DNA of 64,000 nt from CAZMZW01 sp963802275 (GTDB lineage: Bacteria > Chloroflexota > Anaerolineae > Anaerolineales > Anaerolineaceae), in contig CAWDIB010000004.1 in assembly GCA_963802275.1 (NCBI GenBank), positions 1 to 64,000 on the forward strand, in the 5' to 3' direction. The notes beneath the pieces are model-generated. The model worked only from the letters and a program-made list of their open reading frames with translations, had not been told where the DNA came from and searched no databases. The position numbers and the translations under genes are program-made. Of this stretch, positions 54,673 to 64,000 are shown in pieces (the first letter of the stretch is position 1; each line of letters begins with the position of its first letter).

Positions 54673-55923
54673 GTGGATATGGGTGCGCTCAAAAAAATCG
54701 CTCTGCTCCTAAAACGACTCTGCCTGAATCAGCCGTTCTTACAAAAAGGCTGGGGCCTGATCCGCAGTCGCCAATTGCTCCGGGATTATCAGACCCGTCG
54801 TGAACATTATGCCCGATTGGCCCATCAGAAGAAGTTAACTTATCGTGAATCCGCCAGCATTGCGGCAATTCAGGCCCGGTTAGCGGCGCGCCATTACCGG
54901 CCGACTTCCCGGAAGCTTGGGGAAATTCACACCTTTGCCTTTGTGCCCGACCTGGGCTGGCACCGGGAATTATTAGCGGATTTACGCCATCTGGGGCCCG
55001 TCACCCACTTTGACTATGTTGCCAAGGGATTCAGTTGGGACGCGTTTTGGCAAGCTGACCGGGCCGGCCTGAGCCAGCGCCGGGCGATGAATGAGCTGGT
55101 CTTGCCGGCATTGCGCCAGGCCCAGGAGACGAGGCCGGTGGACTGGGTTTTTGTCTATGCCAGCGGCCTGGAAATTGCGGCCGATACCATCGGGAAGATC
55201 ACGGCAGAGTTCGGCATACCCACGGTTAACATGTGCCTTGACGACAAGCAAAGCTGGACCGGACCCTTTATGGGCGATCATCCTGGTGGACAGGTCGGTA
55301 TAGCCTCGGTGTTTGATCTTTCCTGGACTTCGGCTCGGGTTGCCTGTGAATGGTATCTGGTTGAGGGGGGTCGGCCAATCTTTTTGCCGGAAGGTTTTAA
55401 TGCGACGATTTATCGGCCCAGGCAAGTCGCTCAAGATATCCCGGTCAGTTTTATCGGGGGGGCTTATGGCTACCGTCCGTCGGTGGTCAATTATCTGTTA
55501 AGGCATGGGGTGCCGCTCCAAACCTTCGGGTCGGGCTGGCCTCATTCCGGTTGGGTTGATGATATCGTGGACATCATTAATCGCAGCGTCATAAACCTGG
55601 GAATGGGCGGCATCGGCTATGCAGAAGGAATCACCAACGTCAAGGGCCGTGACTTCGAGATCCCGGGCACCGGCGGCGGGGTTTATCTCACCTCATTTAA
55701 TTCTGATCTGTCGCAGAGTTTTACCGTTGGCGAGGAAATTCTCTGCTACAGCAGTCGCGATGAGATGCTGGAGTTGATCCGCTACTACCTGGCTCACCCT
55801 GAAGAAGCCAGGGCCATTGCGGCCCGGGGACGGGAGCGCTGTCTCCGGGAGCACCGCTGGCTCCATCGCTATCAGAAGATCCTTACCGTTCTGGGGATCT
55901 TGTCTGCGGAACCAACCGCCTAA
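54673..55923 (+). CDS. CgeB-like glycosyltransferase
   Basis: A 416-residue protein. The conserved CgeB/Glyco_trans_1_2 blocks are VPVSFIGGAYGYRPSVVNYL-like IPVSFIGGAYGYRPS, TFGSGWPHSGWVDDI, NLGMGGIGYAEG and KGRDFEIPGTGGGVYLTSFN. The middle reads IPTVNMCLDDKQSW. The start is GTG at 54673 or ATG at 54679. It is related to the gene at 49378. Probably adds a sugar to the surface polysaccharide. Confidence 0.78.
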   Translation: MDMGALKKIALLLKRLCLNQPFLQKGWGLIRSRQLLRDYQTRREHYARLAHQKKLTYRESASIAAIQARLAARHYRPTSRKLGEIHTFAFVPDLGWHRELLADLRHLGPVTHFDYVAKGFSWDAFWQADRAGLSQRRAMNELVLPALRQAQETRPVDWVFVYASGLEIAADTIGKITAEFGIPTVNMCLDDKQSWTGPFMGDHPGGQVGIASVFDLSWTSARVACEWYLVEGGRPIFLPEGFNATIYRPRQVAQDIPVSFIGGAYGYRPSVVNYLLRHGVPLQTFGSGWPHSGWVDDIVDIINRSVINLGMGGIGYAEGITNVKGRDFEIPGTGGGVYLTSFNSDLSQSFTVGEEILCYSSRDEMLELIRYYLAHPEEARAIAARGRERCLREHRWLHRYQKILTVLGILSAEPTA

Positions 55924-56040
55924 ACCGGGTGGCCGCCACTTCATGAACCGTTGAGGATTCTTGCGATTCAATAGTTTGGGGTACCTCGATAGATAGCCGT
56001 AGTGTACCAAAATTAGATATACCGTGATGAAGAGACAACT

Positions 56041-57912
56041 ATGTGTGGAATTGTCGGCATCGCATCTCGATTTCCCATAACCGAGCCATATGTGCTCGAT
56101 GCCATGCGTGACACCATGCGCCATCGTGGGCCAGATGGTCAAGGCGTGTGGTTCACCTCCGACCGAAGAGTCGGACTGGCGCATCGGCGCCTGGCGATCA
56201 TCGATTTATCGCCTGGCGGCCACCAGCCCATGCTGGATGCTACCGGCCGGTTCGTCATTACCTACAACGGCGAAATCTACAACTACCTCGAGGTGCGTCG
56301 AGAGCTGGAAGAACTGGGCCATAGTTTTAGCACCGCCAGCGACACCGAAGTGATCCTGGAAGCGTACCGGGCCTGGGGTACGGCCTGTTTGAGCCGCTTG
56401 AACGGCATGTTCGCCTTCGGGCTCTATGATGGCCTCGAGCAACGGTTGTTCCTGGCCCGGGACCGGGTCGGGGAAAAGCCGCTGTTCTATCGCCTGGCGG
56501 GCGGGACTTTTACCTTCGCCTCGGAGCTCAAGGCGTTGATGGCCGATCCGTCTTTCCCGCGTCGATTAGATATGGAGGCCTTGGATTACTACCTGGCCTT
56601 CGGCTACGTGCCGGGAGAGCGGTGCATCCTGCAGGAGGTGCGTAAACTGCCCCCGGCCCACGGCCTGACCTACGACCTGCGAACCGAAAAGCCGCACCTC
56701 TGGCAGTATTGGCACCTGCCTGAGCCCGATGCATCTTCGGCCCCGGAAGCCGATCTGGTGGAGGAACTGGCCGTCCTCCTGCAGGATTCGGTGCGCCTGC
56801 GCCTGGTCGCCGATGTCCCCGTGGGAGTTTTGCTGAGCGGCGGCATTGACTCCAGCCTGGTGACCGCCATGGCGGCGCACATTTGCCCCAGCCCGGTGAA
56901 GACTTTCACCATCTCCTTTCCCGGTCATCCGGCCTATGATGAAGGACCCTATGCCCGGATGGTAGCACTTCACTTTGGCACGGAGCACCGGGAAATGGCT
57001 GCGGAACCAGCCACCGTGGAATTGCTGCCGCAACTGGCCCGGCAATTTGATGAACCCATTGGCGACTCTTCCATGGTACCCACGTACCTCGTGGCTCGCA
57101 TGATTCGCGAGTATGCCACCGTGGCCCTGGGTGGCGACGGTGGCGATGAGTTGTTCGGGGGCTACCAGCGTTACAGTTCGGTGCAGCGCCAGGAGAGGAT
57201 TCGGCATTTTATCCCCCGGCCGGTGCGAGCCTGGCTGGGGGCTGCGGCGGCCCGGGCCTTGCCGCCGGGATTCAAGGGGCGCAACTACCTCATGGGGGTC
57301 ACCGCGGACCTGCCCCAGAGCATTGCCCACGTTAACACTTACTTCGACCCGTTCTCCCGGTATCGTCTCTTGGCTCCCCTGGGCCTGCACCCCAACCCGG
57401 ACAGGCTGCCGGAAGGGTATAAAGCCGCCTTATGCCGGCCCGACCACAGCCCCTTGCAGCAAGTCAGCCGGGTCGATTTTCACACCAACCTGGTGGACGA
57501 CTTTCTGGTCAAAGTGGATCGGGCCTCCATGCTCGCCTCCCTGGAAGTGAGGGCGCCCTGGTTGGATCACCGCATCGTCGAACTGGCTTTTGGCGGTGTG
57601 CCGGACAGGCTCCGGGCCACGACCCGGGAGCGCAAAATCCTGACCCGGCGCCTGGCCCGGCGACTGCTGCCCCCCCAGTTGGACCTGCAGCGCAAGCAGG
57701 GTTTTTCCCTGCCCCTCAATGCCTGGTTCAAAGGCGATTGGGGCAGCTTCATCGAAGAGGTGCTGCAGCAGGCCGACCCGCACCTGTTCGACCGGCGCCT
57801 CGTGCAGAGCCTGATAGCCGGGCAGCGCCGCGGCTATGCCAATACCAACCGGCTGTTTCTTTTGGCCATGTTCGAGCTGTGGAGACGGGAATATCAGGTG
57901 GCGCTGGGATAA
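56041..57912 (+). CDS. asnB: Asparagine synthetase (glutamine-hydrolysing) family amidotransferase
   Basis: A 623-residue enzyme. The glutaminase domain starts MCGIVGIASRF with nucleophile Cys2 and has RHRGPDGQGVW and VITYNGEIYNYLEVRRELEE. The synthetase domain has the ATP pyrophosphatase loop LSGGIDSSLVTAMAA and GGDGGDELFGGYQRY. In polysaccharide clusters such enzymes often amidate uronic acids rather than aspartate, so asparagine synthesis is not certain. The frame is intact and the length normal. Confidence 0.9.
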   Translation: MCGIVGIASRFPITEPYVLDAMRDTMRHRGPDGQGVWFTSDRRVGLAHRRLAIIDLSPGGHQPMLDATGRFVITYNGEIYNYLEVRRELEELGHSFSTASDTEVILEAYRAWGTACLSRLNGMFAFGLYDGLEQRLFLARDRVGEKPLFYRLAGGTFTFASELKALMADPSFPRRLDMEALDYYLAFGYVPGERCILQEVRKLPPAHGLTYDLRTEKPHLWQYWHLPEPDASSAPEADLVEELAVLLQDSVRLRLVADVPVGVLLSGGIDSSLVTAMAAHICPSPVKTFTISFPGHPAYDEGPYARMVALHFGTEHREMAAEPATVELLPQLARQFDEPIGDSSMVPTYLVARMIREYATVALGGDGGDELFGGYQRYSSVQRQERIRHFIPRPVRAWLGAAAARALPPGFKGRNYLMGVTADLPQSIAHVNTYFDPFSRYRLLAPLGLHPNPDRLPEGYKAALCRPDHSPLQQVSRVDFHTNLVDDFLVKVDRASMLASLEVRAPWLDHRIVELAFGGVPDRLRATTRERKILTRRLARRLLPPQLDLQRKQGFSLPLNAWFKGDWGSFIEEVLQQADPHLFDRRLVQSLIAGQRRGYANTNRLFLLAMFELWRREYQVALG

Positions 57913-57993
57913 TCACGGTTTTACCGGATAATCCGGTTAACCTACGAGGGTGGAGGCGCCATCGGCAGCCACCCTGGCAATGACGGGCCAGGG

Positions 57994-59130
57994 ATGCGGA
58001 TGAAAGTCGCGATAGTTAACATGACGGGGGGAGGCCTGAGCCAGGGCTACATCAGATACCTGTCCGAAACCTTGCCCCTCATGCTTCGCCACCCGCGGCT
58101 GCGTGAAATTATTGTATTCTTGCCGCCTGGTTTCTCCGCACTATTCGCCGGAATCTTGCCGCCGGAATGCCTGCGTCAGTTTGACAACGGCTTTCTGGGA
58201 CGCCGGCAGCTGCGGCGGGAGATCCTCCGGATTTCGCCGGACGTGGTGTTTTTCCCCGGCAACCAGTGGATGAACCTTGGCAAGATTCCCTCCGTATCCA
58301 TGGTGCAAAGTATGTTGCCCATGGTGATGCCCTTCGGCGGCAACGGTTGGCTCGACATCGCCAAGAACCTGGTCCGGGCTCGTTTAACCAGAATTGCCTG
58401 TCAGCGCGCCGACCGGGTGATCGCCATCTCCGATTATGTGCGGCAATTTCTGGAGGATACCTGGCAGATAGCCCCGGACCGGATAGGGATGGTCTATCAC
58501 GGGGTGAATCCGCCGCCGGCCGCTGACGCCCAGAAAATACCTGGTTCTCTCCCCCCGGATTGGAGTGGCAAATTCTTATTCACGGCGGGTTCCATGCATC
58601 CTTACCGGGGTTTGGGCGATGTTATTGAGGCGATGACTGTCCTTGCTTCCCAAGGGGTGCGACCGCTTTTGGTCATTGCGGGGGGAGTTGATCTCGATCA
58701 CACCCAGCGGCCTTATTTCCAGAGGATGCAGAAACTCGCAGAGAAATCGGGGGTTCAAGCGCAGATCGCCTGGACCGGCCACCTCAATGCCGCGGAGATG
58801 TCCTGGTGCTACTCTCACTGCCGGCTGTTTCTCATGACCAGCCGGGTGGAGGCCTGCCCCAACATCGCTCTGGAGGCCATGAGCCACGGGGCCTTTTGTC
58901 TGGCCGCCAATAATTCGCCGTTGCCGGAATTCTTCCAAACGGCGGCGCTCTACTACCGCCCCAAGAGTGGGGCGGCGCTGGCCCAGGCCATCAGCGTCGC
59001 CTTGGCTCATTCCCCTGAAGCCGCCGATGAAATGCGCCTGCGGGCCCGGAGGCGAGCCGGCGATTTTAGCTGGCGGGACACCACGGAACGCACCATCCAT
59101 GAGCTTGAACTGGCCGCAAAAATGGTATAA
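57994..59130 (+). CDS. Family 4 glycosyltransferase
   Basis: A 378-residue GT-B enzyme. The N-terminal half begins MRMKVAIVNMTGGGLSQGYI. ADRVIAISDYVRQFLEDTWQ then DRIGMVYHGVNPP marks the domain hinge. The C-terminal half has RLFLMTSRVEACPNIALEAM with the EX7E-type motif, followed by ENNSPLPEF-like AANNSPLPEFF. It uses a nucleotide sugar to extend the glycan; specificity is unknown. A second ATG at 58000 is an alternative start. Confidence 0.85.
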   Translation: MRMKVAIVNMTGGGLSQGYIRYLSETLPLMLRHPRLREIIVFLPPGFSALFAGILPPECLRQFDNGFLGRRQLRREILRISPDVVFFPGNQWMNLGKIPSVSMVQSMLPMVMPFGGNGWLDIAKNLVRARLTRIACQRADRVIAISDYVRQFLEDTWQIAPDRIGMVYHGVNPPPAADAQKIPGSLPPDWSGKFLFTAGSMHPYRGLGDVIEAMTVLASQGVRPLLVIAGGVDLDHTQRPYFQRMQKLAEKSGVQAQIAWTGHLNAAEMSWCYSHCRLFLMTSRVEACPNIALEAMSHGAFCLAANNSPLPEFFQTAALYYRPKSGAALAQAISVALAHSPEAADEMRLRARRRAGDFSWRDTTERTIHELELAAKMV

Positions 59131-59269
59131 TCTTAGCAATACCTGGCCTGAACCTCCTGGATCAGCAGAGATTGAGACGCCAATTTGCCGCCAGCGTATT
59201 AAGCCACCGTTCCCCAACCGGTTGAAAAATCCGGCCGCAGCCTTGTTATCTGGAGACCGTTAAGGATAC

Positions 59270-59812
59270 ATGCCTTTCTTCCGTCTTAATGAGTGGGACC
59301 ATTCCGGGTTCGATTACGGTCGCCCAAAGGTTTTCGTCATCCTGTGGTTCTTGTGCCAGGATATCTTGTTCCGCTTTTCTCCTCTTCCCTGCTATGGGTT
59401 TCGCCGGTGGTTGCTCAAAACTTTCGGGTGCAAAGTCGGCAAGGATGTCCTCGTGCATCCCCGGGCCCGGATACATTTTCCCTGGCGGGTAACTATTGGC
59501 GATCACTCGTGGATCGGCGAGGATGTCTGGCTCTATTCCGTCGCGACGATCAAGATCGGCGAGCAAACGATCATCTCGCAGAAAAGCTTTCTTTGCACTG
59601 CGGGCCATGACTATAAAGATCCTCATTTCAAGACCACGCACAGACCCATAACCGTGGGAAGCGGTGTCTGGATTGCTGCGGACGTGTATATAGCCCCCGG
59701 AGTTACCATTGGCGACGATGCGGTTATTGGGGCTCGATCCAGTGTATTTCATGATATGTCGGCAGGGATGGTGTGTCATGGGTCTCCCTGTCGTCCTGTT
59801 AAGGCCAGGTGA
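59270..59812 (+). CDS. wcaF: WcaF-like acetyltransferase
   Basis: A 180-residue left-handed beta-helix acetyltransferase. The N-terminal segment (FILWFLCQDILFRFSPLP-like) matches the colanic-acid WcaF family. Hexapeptide repeats follow (VHPRARIHFPWRVTIGDHSW, IGEDVWLYS, IGEQTIIS, VGSGVWIAADVYIAPGVTIG), with the active-site region TAGHDYKDPHF. It transfers an acetyl group to a sugar hydroxyl of the polysaccharide. A GTTAAGGAT ribosome site precedes the ATG. Confidence 0.85.
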   Translation: MPFFRLNEWDHSGFDYGRPKVFVILWFLCQDILFRFSPLPCYGFRRWLLKTFGCKVGKDVLVHPRARIHFPWRVTIGDHSWIGEDVWLYSVATIKIGEQTIISQKSFLCTAGHDYKDPHFKTTHRPITVGSGVWIAADVYIAPGVTIGDDAVIGARSSVFHDMSAGMVCHGSPCRPVKAR

Positions 59813-59879
59813 CGATGACCGTTTTGCCAAACCCGGGATCTTTAGCGGTGGCGTGCAAGCAGGTTGAGGGTATCTTGTG

Positions 59880-60030
59880 GGGCCACAATCCCGAAAGCCA
59901 GAGCCAAACCGCCTCGCCTTCTTTAATGAAAATGAGCCCATCGTTGGTCACCCTCCAGAAGCCCTGGACTGCTTTTTGCGGACGAGCATGGGTTCTGGTG
60001 CTGGGCCCCTATGTGATGAAGCGATCATGA
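59880..60030 (+). pseudogene. C-terminal remnant of a carbamoyltransferase (NodU/CmcH family)
   Basis: The frame reads NRLAFFNENEPIVGHPPEAL then DCFLRTSM; one indel later VLVLGPYVMKRS ends in a stop. This is the conserved tail of sugar carbamoyltransferases ('FN..EPIV.TP..AL.CF..T..D.LVLG.Y'). The rest of the gene is missing. Its stop overlaps the ATG of the next gene as ATGA, as in an intact operon, so the deletion removed only the upstream part or was introduced in assembly. Confidence 0.55.
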
Positions 60031-61245
60031 TCGTTTATCTGGTGAACCGGTATTTCTGGCCGGATGAATCAGCCACTTCGCTTCTGCTCACCGACCTCGC
60101 CGAAGACTTGCGGGCTGCCGGTCATGAGGTGCAGGTCTTTACTTCCCGGCAATTATATAATCGCCCCCAGGCCCAATTGCCGAAGCACCAGATTTGGCAA
60201 GGAATTCAGATACACCGCCTCAATACGAGCTCGCTTCGGCCGGCGACATTTCTGGGGCCGCCTTCTTGATATAATTACCTTCCATCTGGCGCTGCGTTAT
60301 GCCAATAATATCACCGTGCACGCCGGATGCCTGGTTCGTGATGACCGACCCGCCGCTGCTGGTGACTACGGTTTTGAAGTTGCGGGATCGCCTGGGTGGG
60401 CGGGTGATTCACCATGTGGACGATGTCTATCCCGATCTGGCCATGGCCCTGGGGTCTCTGCCGGCCGCGGGGCTCGGTCTCGTCGCTCCTGGACCGCTGG
60501 GCGCGAGGCAGGGCTGAGAGATTGTGATCAAGTCCTCGCCCTGGGAGAATGTATGGCCAGGGTGCTGAAACAACAAGGGCGTGGCCGATGACCGTCTGGC
60601 CATTACGCCGCCCTGGGCGGACGGCAGCCGGCTCTATCCCCTGGACCATGGCGAAAACGGGTTTCGCCAAGAAATCGGCATTCCCGGAGATCACCTGGTG
60701 GTGATGTACTCAGGCAACATGGGCCTCGGCCACCGGTTTGAAACTATCCTGGCGGCGGCTCGCTCCCTGGCGCCGGTGGATACCATCCATTTCGTCTTTA
60801 TCGGCGACGGAGCCAGGAGGCCTCAGATCGACGCCTTCCGCCGAGAGCATAATCTCAAAAATATTATGATGCTGCCCTACCAACCCCGGGAAAGGCTCAG
60901 GGAAACCTTGTCCGCCGGGGATGTCCACCTGATTTCCCTGGATGCCAGGGTCCAGGGATTGATCGTTCCCAGCAAGCTTGCCGGGATACTGGCGGTGGGC
61001 CGGCCGGTGGTCTTTCTGGGAAGTGAACAGAACAGCGTCGCAGCCGCGATTCTGCGGGAACCTTGTGGCCACGTCATACCCGAAGGAGATGTCAGCCAAC
61101 TCGAGGCGATAATCGAGCGGTTCAGGCAAGAACCCGGAGCACCGCCGGCGGTTGGGCGACGTCGGCCAGGAACCTGTTTGACCGGGAATATGACCGGGCC
61201 GTAGTGGTCCCCAAGATTATTGCTCAACTTGAGCGGAACATTTAA
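60027..61245 (+). CDS. Family 4 glycosyltransferase, heavily frameshifted
   Basis: Reading across frames gives MIVYLVNRYFWPDESATSLL at the N terminus. HFWGRLLDIITFHLALRY and FVMTDPPLLVTTVLKLRDRL follow in two other frames, then VIHHVDDVYPDLAMALG, QVLALGECMARVL, MYSGNMGLGHRFETILAAAR and VPSKLAGILAVGRPVVFLGS, ending NLFDREYDRAVVVPKIIAQL. This is a WcaI-like group 1 glycosyltransferase of about 405 residues. At least six indels (near 60230, 60310, 60465, 60510, 60580 and 61150) interrupt it. It may be a decayed gene or lie in a low-quality stretch of consensus. Confidence 0.6.
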
Positions 61246-61324
61246 AAAATAGATTATGACAATGAGGATTCTATGCCAGGAAGGTTGCGGTTGACAGCCG
61301 AGCAATATGATTAAAGGAGTAATC

Positions 61325-62762
61325 ATGAGTTTTCGAACAGAGAAAAATAATAAACAAAATCAGGATTGTAGAATAATGTTTAAAATATTCAGTCTCCACG
61401 ATATCTCCCTGGAAATTTATATTATTTAGTGGTGATACTTTATGTTATATCTTATCTGTGATTATTGCTTTATATCTTTAATCAATTTACTTCACCAATA
61501 TTATTTAATATGTATTTCAATATAAAATATATTTTTTATTGATTGGCAATTACTTATCTTGTAGTATTATATATCGCTGATACTTATAATTATTTTAAGG
61601 ATTTCCGGCAGTAATCTCAATCTGTATATGTGTTCATGCTTGCTTGGATTGGGACACCGTAGTCGTACTACGACTCTTCTATTTTCCTCTGCAAGGCTGG
61701 ATTATCGGCCGCACTCTGCTGTTAATCCAGGCGCTCTCCTTCTCAATCCTCGTTGCGGTCTGGCGATTCACTTTTTCGGTCATTGCCCTGCCGCAGCGTC
61801 TGGAGAAACGCATCATGATTATCGGCGCGGGCAAGCCGGGCGGTATCTCTTGAATTCTCTTCGCGAGTAGACCGGGATGCGGTTTCTTGCCCGTGGGTTT
61901 CGTGGATGACGATGTCCAGAAGGTGGGGACCGGGTGGATGACCTGCCGGTCCTGGGAGATTCATCGCAATTGCTGATTTAATTAATGACATATAAGGTTA
62001 ACCTGGCAGTGGTGGCAATCACCGGGAAGAGGTCCTCCTGTCTGACCAACAACCTGATCATGGTGTCCTGGGATGAATGTCCGCTCATTGACATGCCCAC
62101 ATTTTACGAGTTTCTTACCGGTAAGCTCCCCACCGATCATATCTCCGATGACTGGATATTCGATTGGAGTATCAATAGCAGTAAAATCTATTATATCAGG
62201 TTAAAGCGTCTTATTGATTTGATCCTTGGCAGGAATATTTCTCCTTGTAGCCAGTCCTCTGATGCTGTTGGTTGCCTTGTCAATTAAGCTGGACAGTAAA
62301 GGCCCAATATTTTTTCTGCAGGAGAGACTTGGCCAAAAAGGGAAGCCCTTTAAGATCATAAAATTTAGAACCATGTTTACAGAGCGCAACAATGATGGCC
62401 CAGTTTGGACCGAACAGAATGACCCTCGTATTACTAACGTCGGTAGAGTAATTCGAAAGCTTCGGCTGGATGAGTTGCCGCAATTATGGAATATTCTCAG
62501 AGGCGAAATGAGTTTTATTGGACCCCGGCCCCTGGCTCATACTACCCATATGGACCAGATTTTTTTTTATAACTATCGGACCTTGGTCAAGCCGGGCATT
62601 ACCGGCTGGGCCCAAGTGACGTTTCCCGATGGATTGTCAATTGATACAACTCAGGAAAAAATCAAATACGATCTTTACTATATTAAGAATATTGGCTTTC
62701 TCCTGGATTTGGCCATTCTGCTGAAAACCGTACGCACTGTGGTTTTTGGGCAGGGCAGATAA
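61325..62762 (+). CDS. WcaJ-like polyprenyl-phosphate sugar phosphotransferase, frameshifted
   Basis: The initiating transferase that loads the first sugar phosphate onto undecaprenyl phosphate. The N-terminal membrane part (61325-61860) is split over several frames and includes GWIIGRTLLLIQALSFSILV and MIIGAGKPG. The middle has GKLPTDHISDDWIFDWS and RLKRLIDL. One indel near 62234 separates this from the catalytic half: LAGIFLLVASPLMLLVALSI, KPFKIIKFRTM, KLRLDELPQLWNILRGEMSF, IGPRPLA, KPGITGWAQV. The catalytic domain is complete. AAAGGAG precedes the ATG. AT-rich DNA from 61,246 to 61,620 covers the spacer and the 5' part. Confidence 0.7.
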
Positions 62763-62964
62763 CTGGCGACCGGAAGCCTCGGGGGGCTCCGGATTTCAGA
62801 CTTCAGGCTTAAAGGACCAGGTGTTTACTAGGCACTGAGGAGCGGAGGCGGTCGGTTCCGGTGACCAGCGCCCGGCTGCATGGTTTTCCCCGGCTTGGTG
62901 AGCCCGGCCGGATAGGCATCACTATGATGATAATTCAAAACAGTTTGGCATCCCGATAACCTGA

Positions 62965-63529
62965 ATGTGCGGTCTGGCGGGAATTTTTGCCTACGAGAGC
63001 GCGGCCTTCGCCGTCGACGCGGCGGAACTTGTGCGGATGCGCGAGGCCATGCAAGCCCGGGGGCCGGATGGGGCGGGGTTGTGGATTTCCGGGGATCAGC
63101 GCGTGGGGCTGGCGCATCGCCGCCTCTCCATCATTGATTTGAGCGAGGCCGGGGCCCAGCCCATGGCCACCCCGGATAAGTCCGTCTGGGTGGTGTTCAA
63201 CGGCGAGATTTATAATTACCGGGAGATCCGGACCGGGCTGGAGGCTAAAGGGTATCGCTTTCAGTCCCAGAGCGACACCGAGGTCCTGCTCCACCTCTAC
63301 CAGGAGTACGGCGACGCCATGACGGCGCGGCTCCGGGGCATGTATGCCTTTGCCATCTGGGACGAGTCCCGGCAGCGGCTGCTCCTGGGGCGGGACCCTT
63401 TCGGCATCAAGCCCCTCTACTACGCCGATGACGGCAGGACCCTGAGGTTTGCGTCCCAGGTCAAGGCCCTGCTGGCCGGCGGGGGCGTGGATACGAGCCC
63501 TGAGCCCGCCGGGCACGCGGGGTTTTTTC
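62965..63529 (+). pseudogene. Asparagine synthetase-like glutaminase domain, truncated
   Basis: The first 188 residues of a second AsnB-type enzyme. It starts MCGLAGIFAYE with Cys2 and has ARGPDGAGLWISGDQRVGLA, VVFNGEIYNYREIR, and LLGRDPFGIKPLYYADDGRT. It stops matching after PEPAGHAGFF, where the downstream sequence becomes an unrelated peptidase. The synthetase domain is absent, so the gene is truncated by rearrangement or by a contig join. It begins 200 bases after the WcaJ-like gene. Confidence 0.7.
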
Positions 63530-64000
63530 CAACACGGCGATGGCCAGTGTCCGGCGCATGCCGGAGCGCGGCAAAAAAGAGGTCAACTTCGCACCGACCA
63601 TCCCGATGTCCACGTATCTATTGGCATTTGTGATCGGGCCGCTGGAGCCGACCGACGCCGTCCAAGCGGACGGGATCCCGATTCGGGTCTGGGCCGTTCC
63701 GGGGAAGGGACATCTCGGGCTCGTTCGCACTCGAGGTGGCGGCGTTCTCCTTGCGCTTCGTTCCGGGAGTACTTCGCCGTGGACTATCCGGGGGACAAGC
63801 TGGACCTGATCGCCATTCCCGACTTCGCCTTCGGCGCCATGGAGAATCTGGGCGCTATCACGTTTCGCGAGACCGCGCTTCTGGCGGACCAGGGGAGCGC
63901 CACCCATGCCGAGCTCGCCCGGGTGGCCCACGTGGTGGCCCACGAGATCGCGCACATGTGGTTCGGGGATCTGGTGACGATGGCGTGGTGGAACGGACTC
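63530..64000 (+). CDS. M1-family aminopeptidase, partial at both ends
   Basis: The central part of a zinc aminopeptidase. The order is EVNFAPTIPMSTYLLAFVIG, then after indels near 63715 and 63761 YFAVDYPGDKLDLIAIPDFA, the substrate-anchoring FGAMENLG motif and the HEIAH zinc site (VVAHEIAHMWFGDLV), running off the window. The N-terminal third is missing; the sequence joins directly to the truncated asparagine synthetase-like gene. M1 enzymes remove N-terminal residues from peptides. Confidence 0.75.

Noticed and set aside
59817..60030. A new 71-residue gene starting at 59817 after wcaF
   Set aside because: Only the last part has recognisable sequence, and that part matches a carbamoyltransferase C terminus in a neighbouring frame, so it is treated as a remnant.
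39798..62762. A prophage or integrative element as the origin of the cluster
   Set aside because: No integrase, attachment-site repeats or phage structural genes are seen; the content is a normal polysaccharide locus.

Overview
The window is 64 kb of GC-rich bacterial chromosome and reads like a deltaproteobacterium (Desulfobacterota; Desulfobacca- or Syntrophobacter-like). That placement is inference from gene families and order: an ATP synthase operon with paired b'/b subunits and no a/c genes, a small siroheme sulfite reductase, PEP-CTERM proteins with the 'VPLPSTVLLLGSGLVGL' tail, and intergenic DNA packed with short palindromes and degenerate heptamer repeats. Many conserved genes are broken by single-base indels (more than 30 in the window) that restore family-length proteins when corrected. 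The sequence is therefore probably a draft or metagenomic contig with consensus errors, and frameshifted core genes are annotated here as single CDSs. The right end (about 63,530) joins two unrelated partial genes and may be chimeric.

Layout. 1-7 kb: the end of proS, a bifunctional (p)ppGpp synthetase/hydrolase, rpmB, a secreted metzincin protease, a stand-alone AICAR transformylase and three small genes of unknown function. 7-10.7 kb: three tandem PEP-CTERM exported-protein cassettes. Each has a -35/-10 promoter with a 16-nt spacer and a near-identical terminator; the second and third also share a nearly identical leader of about 270 bp. 10.9-17.6 kb: tadA, two tRNA-Ser genes, a VOC protein, dnaX-ybaB-recR, a MntA/HepT toxin-antitoxin pair and rodA. 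17.6-23.6 kb: atpF'-F-H-A-G-D-C with promoter and terminator. 23.7-28.1 kb: a REP-associated transposase framed by its palindromes, then glmU and glmS (UDP-GlcNAc precursor supply). 28.2-35.1 kb: an HTH/zinc-ribbon regulator, a ketopantoate reductase, a Cu/Zn superoxide dismutase, a zur-znuA-znuC-znuB zinc-uptake operon with a candidate operator, and an APS kinase. 35.1-39.5 kb: repeat-rich spacers, a candidate sigma-54-driven small RNA, typA, and a small sulfite reductase.

39.6-62.8 kb is a surface polysaccharide cluster read from one strong promoter: Wzm/Wzt ABC exporter, an O-antigen-polymerase-like protein, a Wzx-like flippase, an SGNH hydrolase-like protein, five methyltransferases, at least six glycosyltransferases, an asparagine synthetase-like amidotransferase, a WcaF-like acetyltransferase and a WcaJ-like sugar-phosphate initiator. 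It is a mosaic of GC-rich and very AT-rich genes and carries at least two decayed gene ends (a cephalosporin-hydroxylase-like and a carbamoyltransferase-like C terminus). The glmU/glmS genes upstream would supply amino-sugar precursors for it.

The strongest signals beyond ordinary annotation are the tandem PEP-CTERM cassettes with repeated regulatory parts, heptamer arrays sitting at start and stop codons, the RAYT/REP system, a pair of MITE-like elements of which one supplies the C terminus of a methyltransferase, and the sigma-54 small-RNA candidate with C-rich loops.
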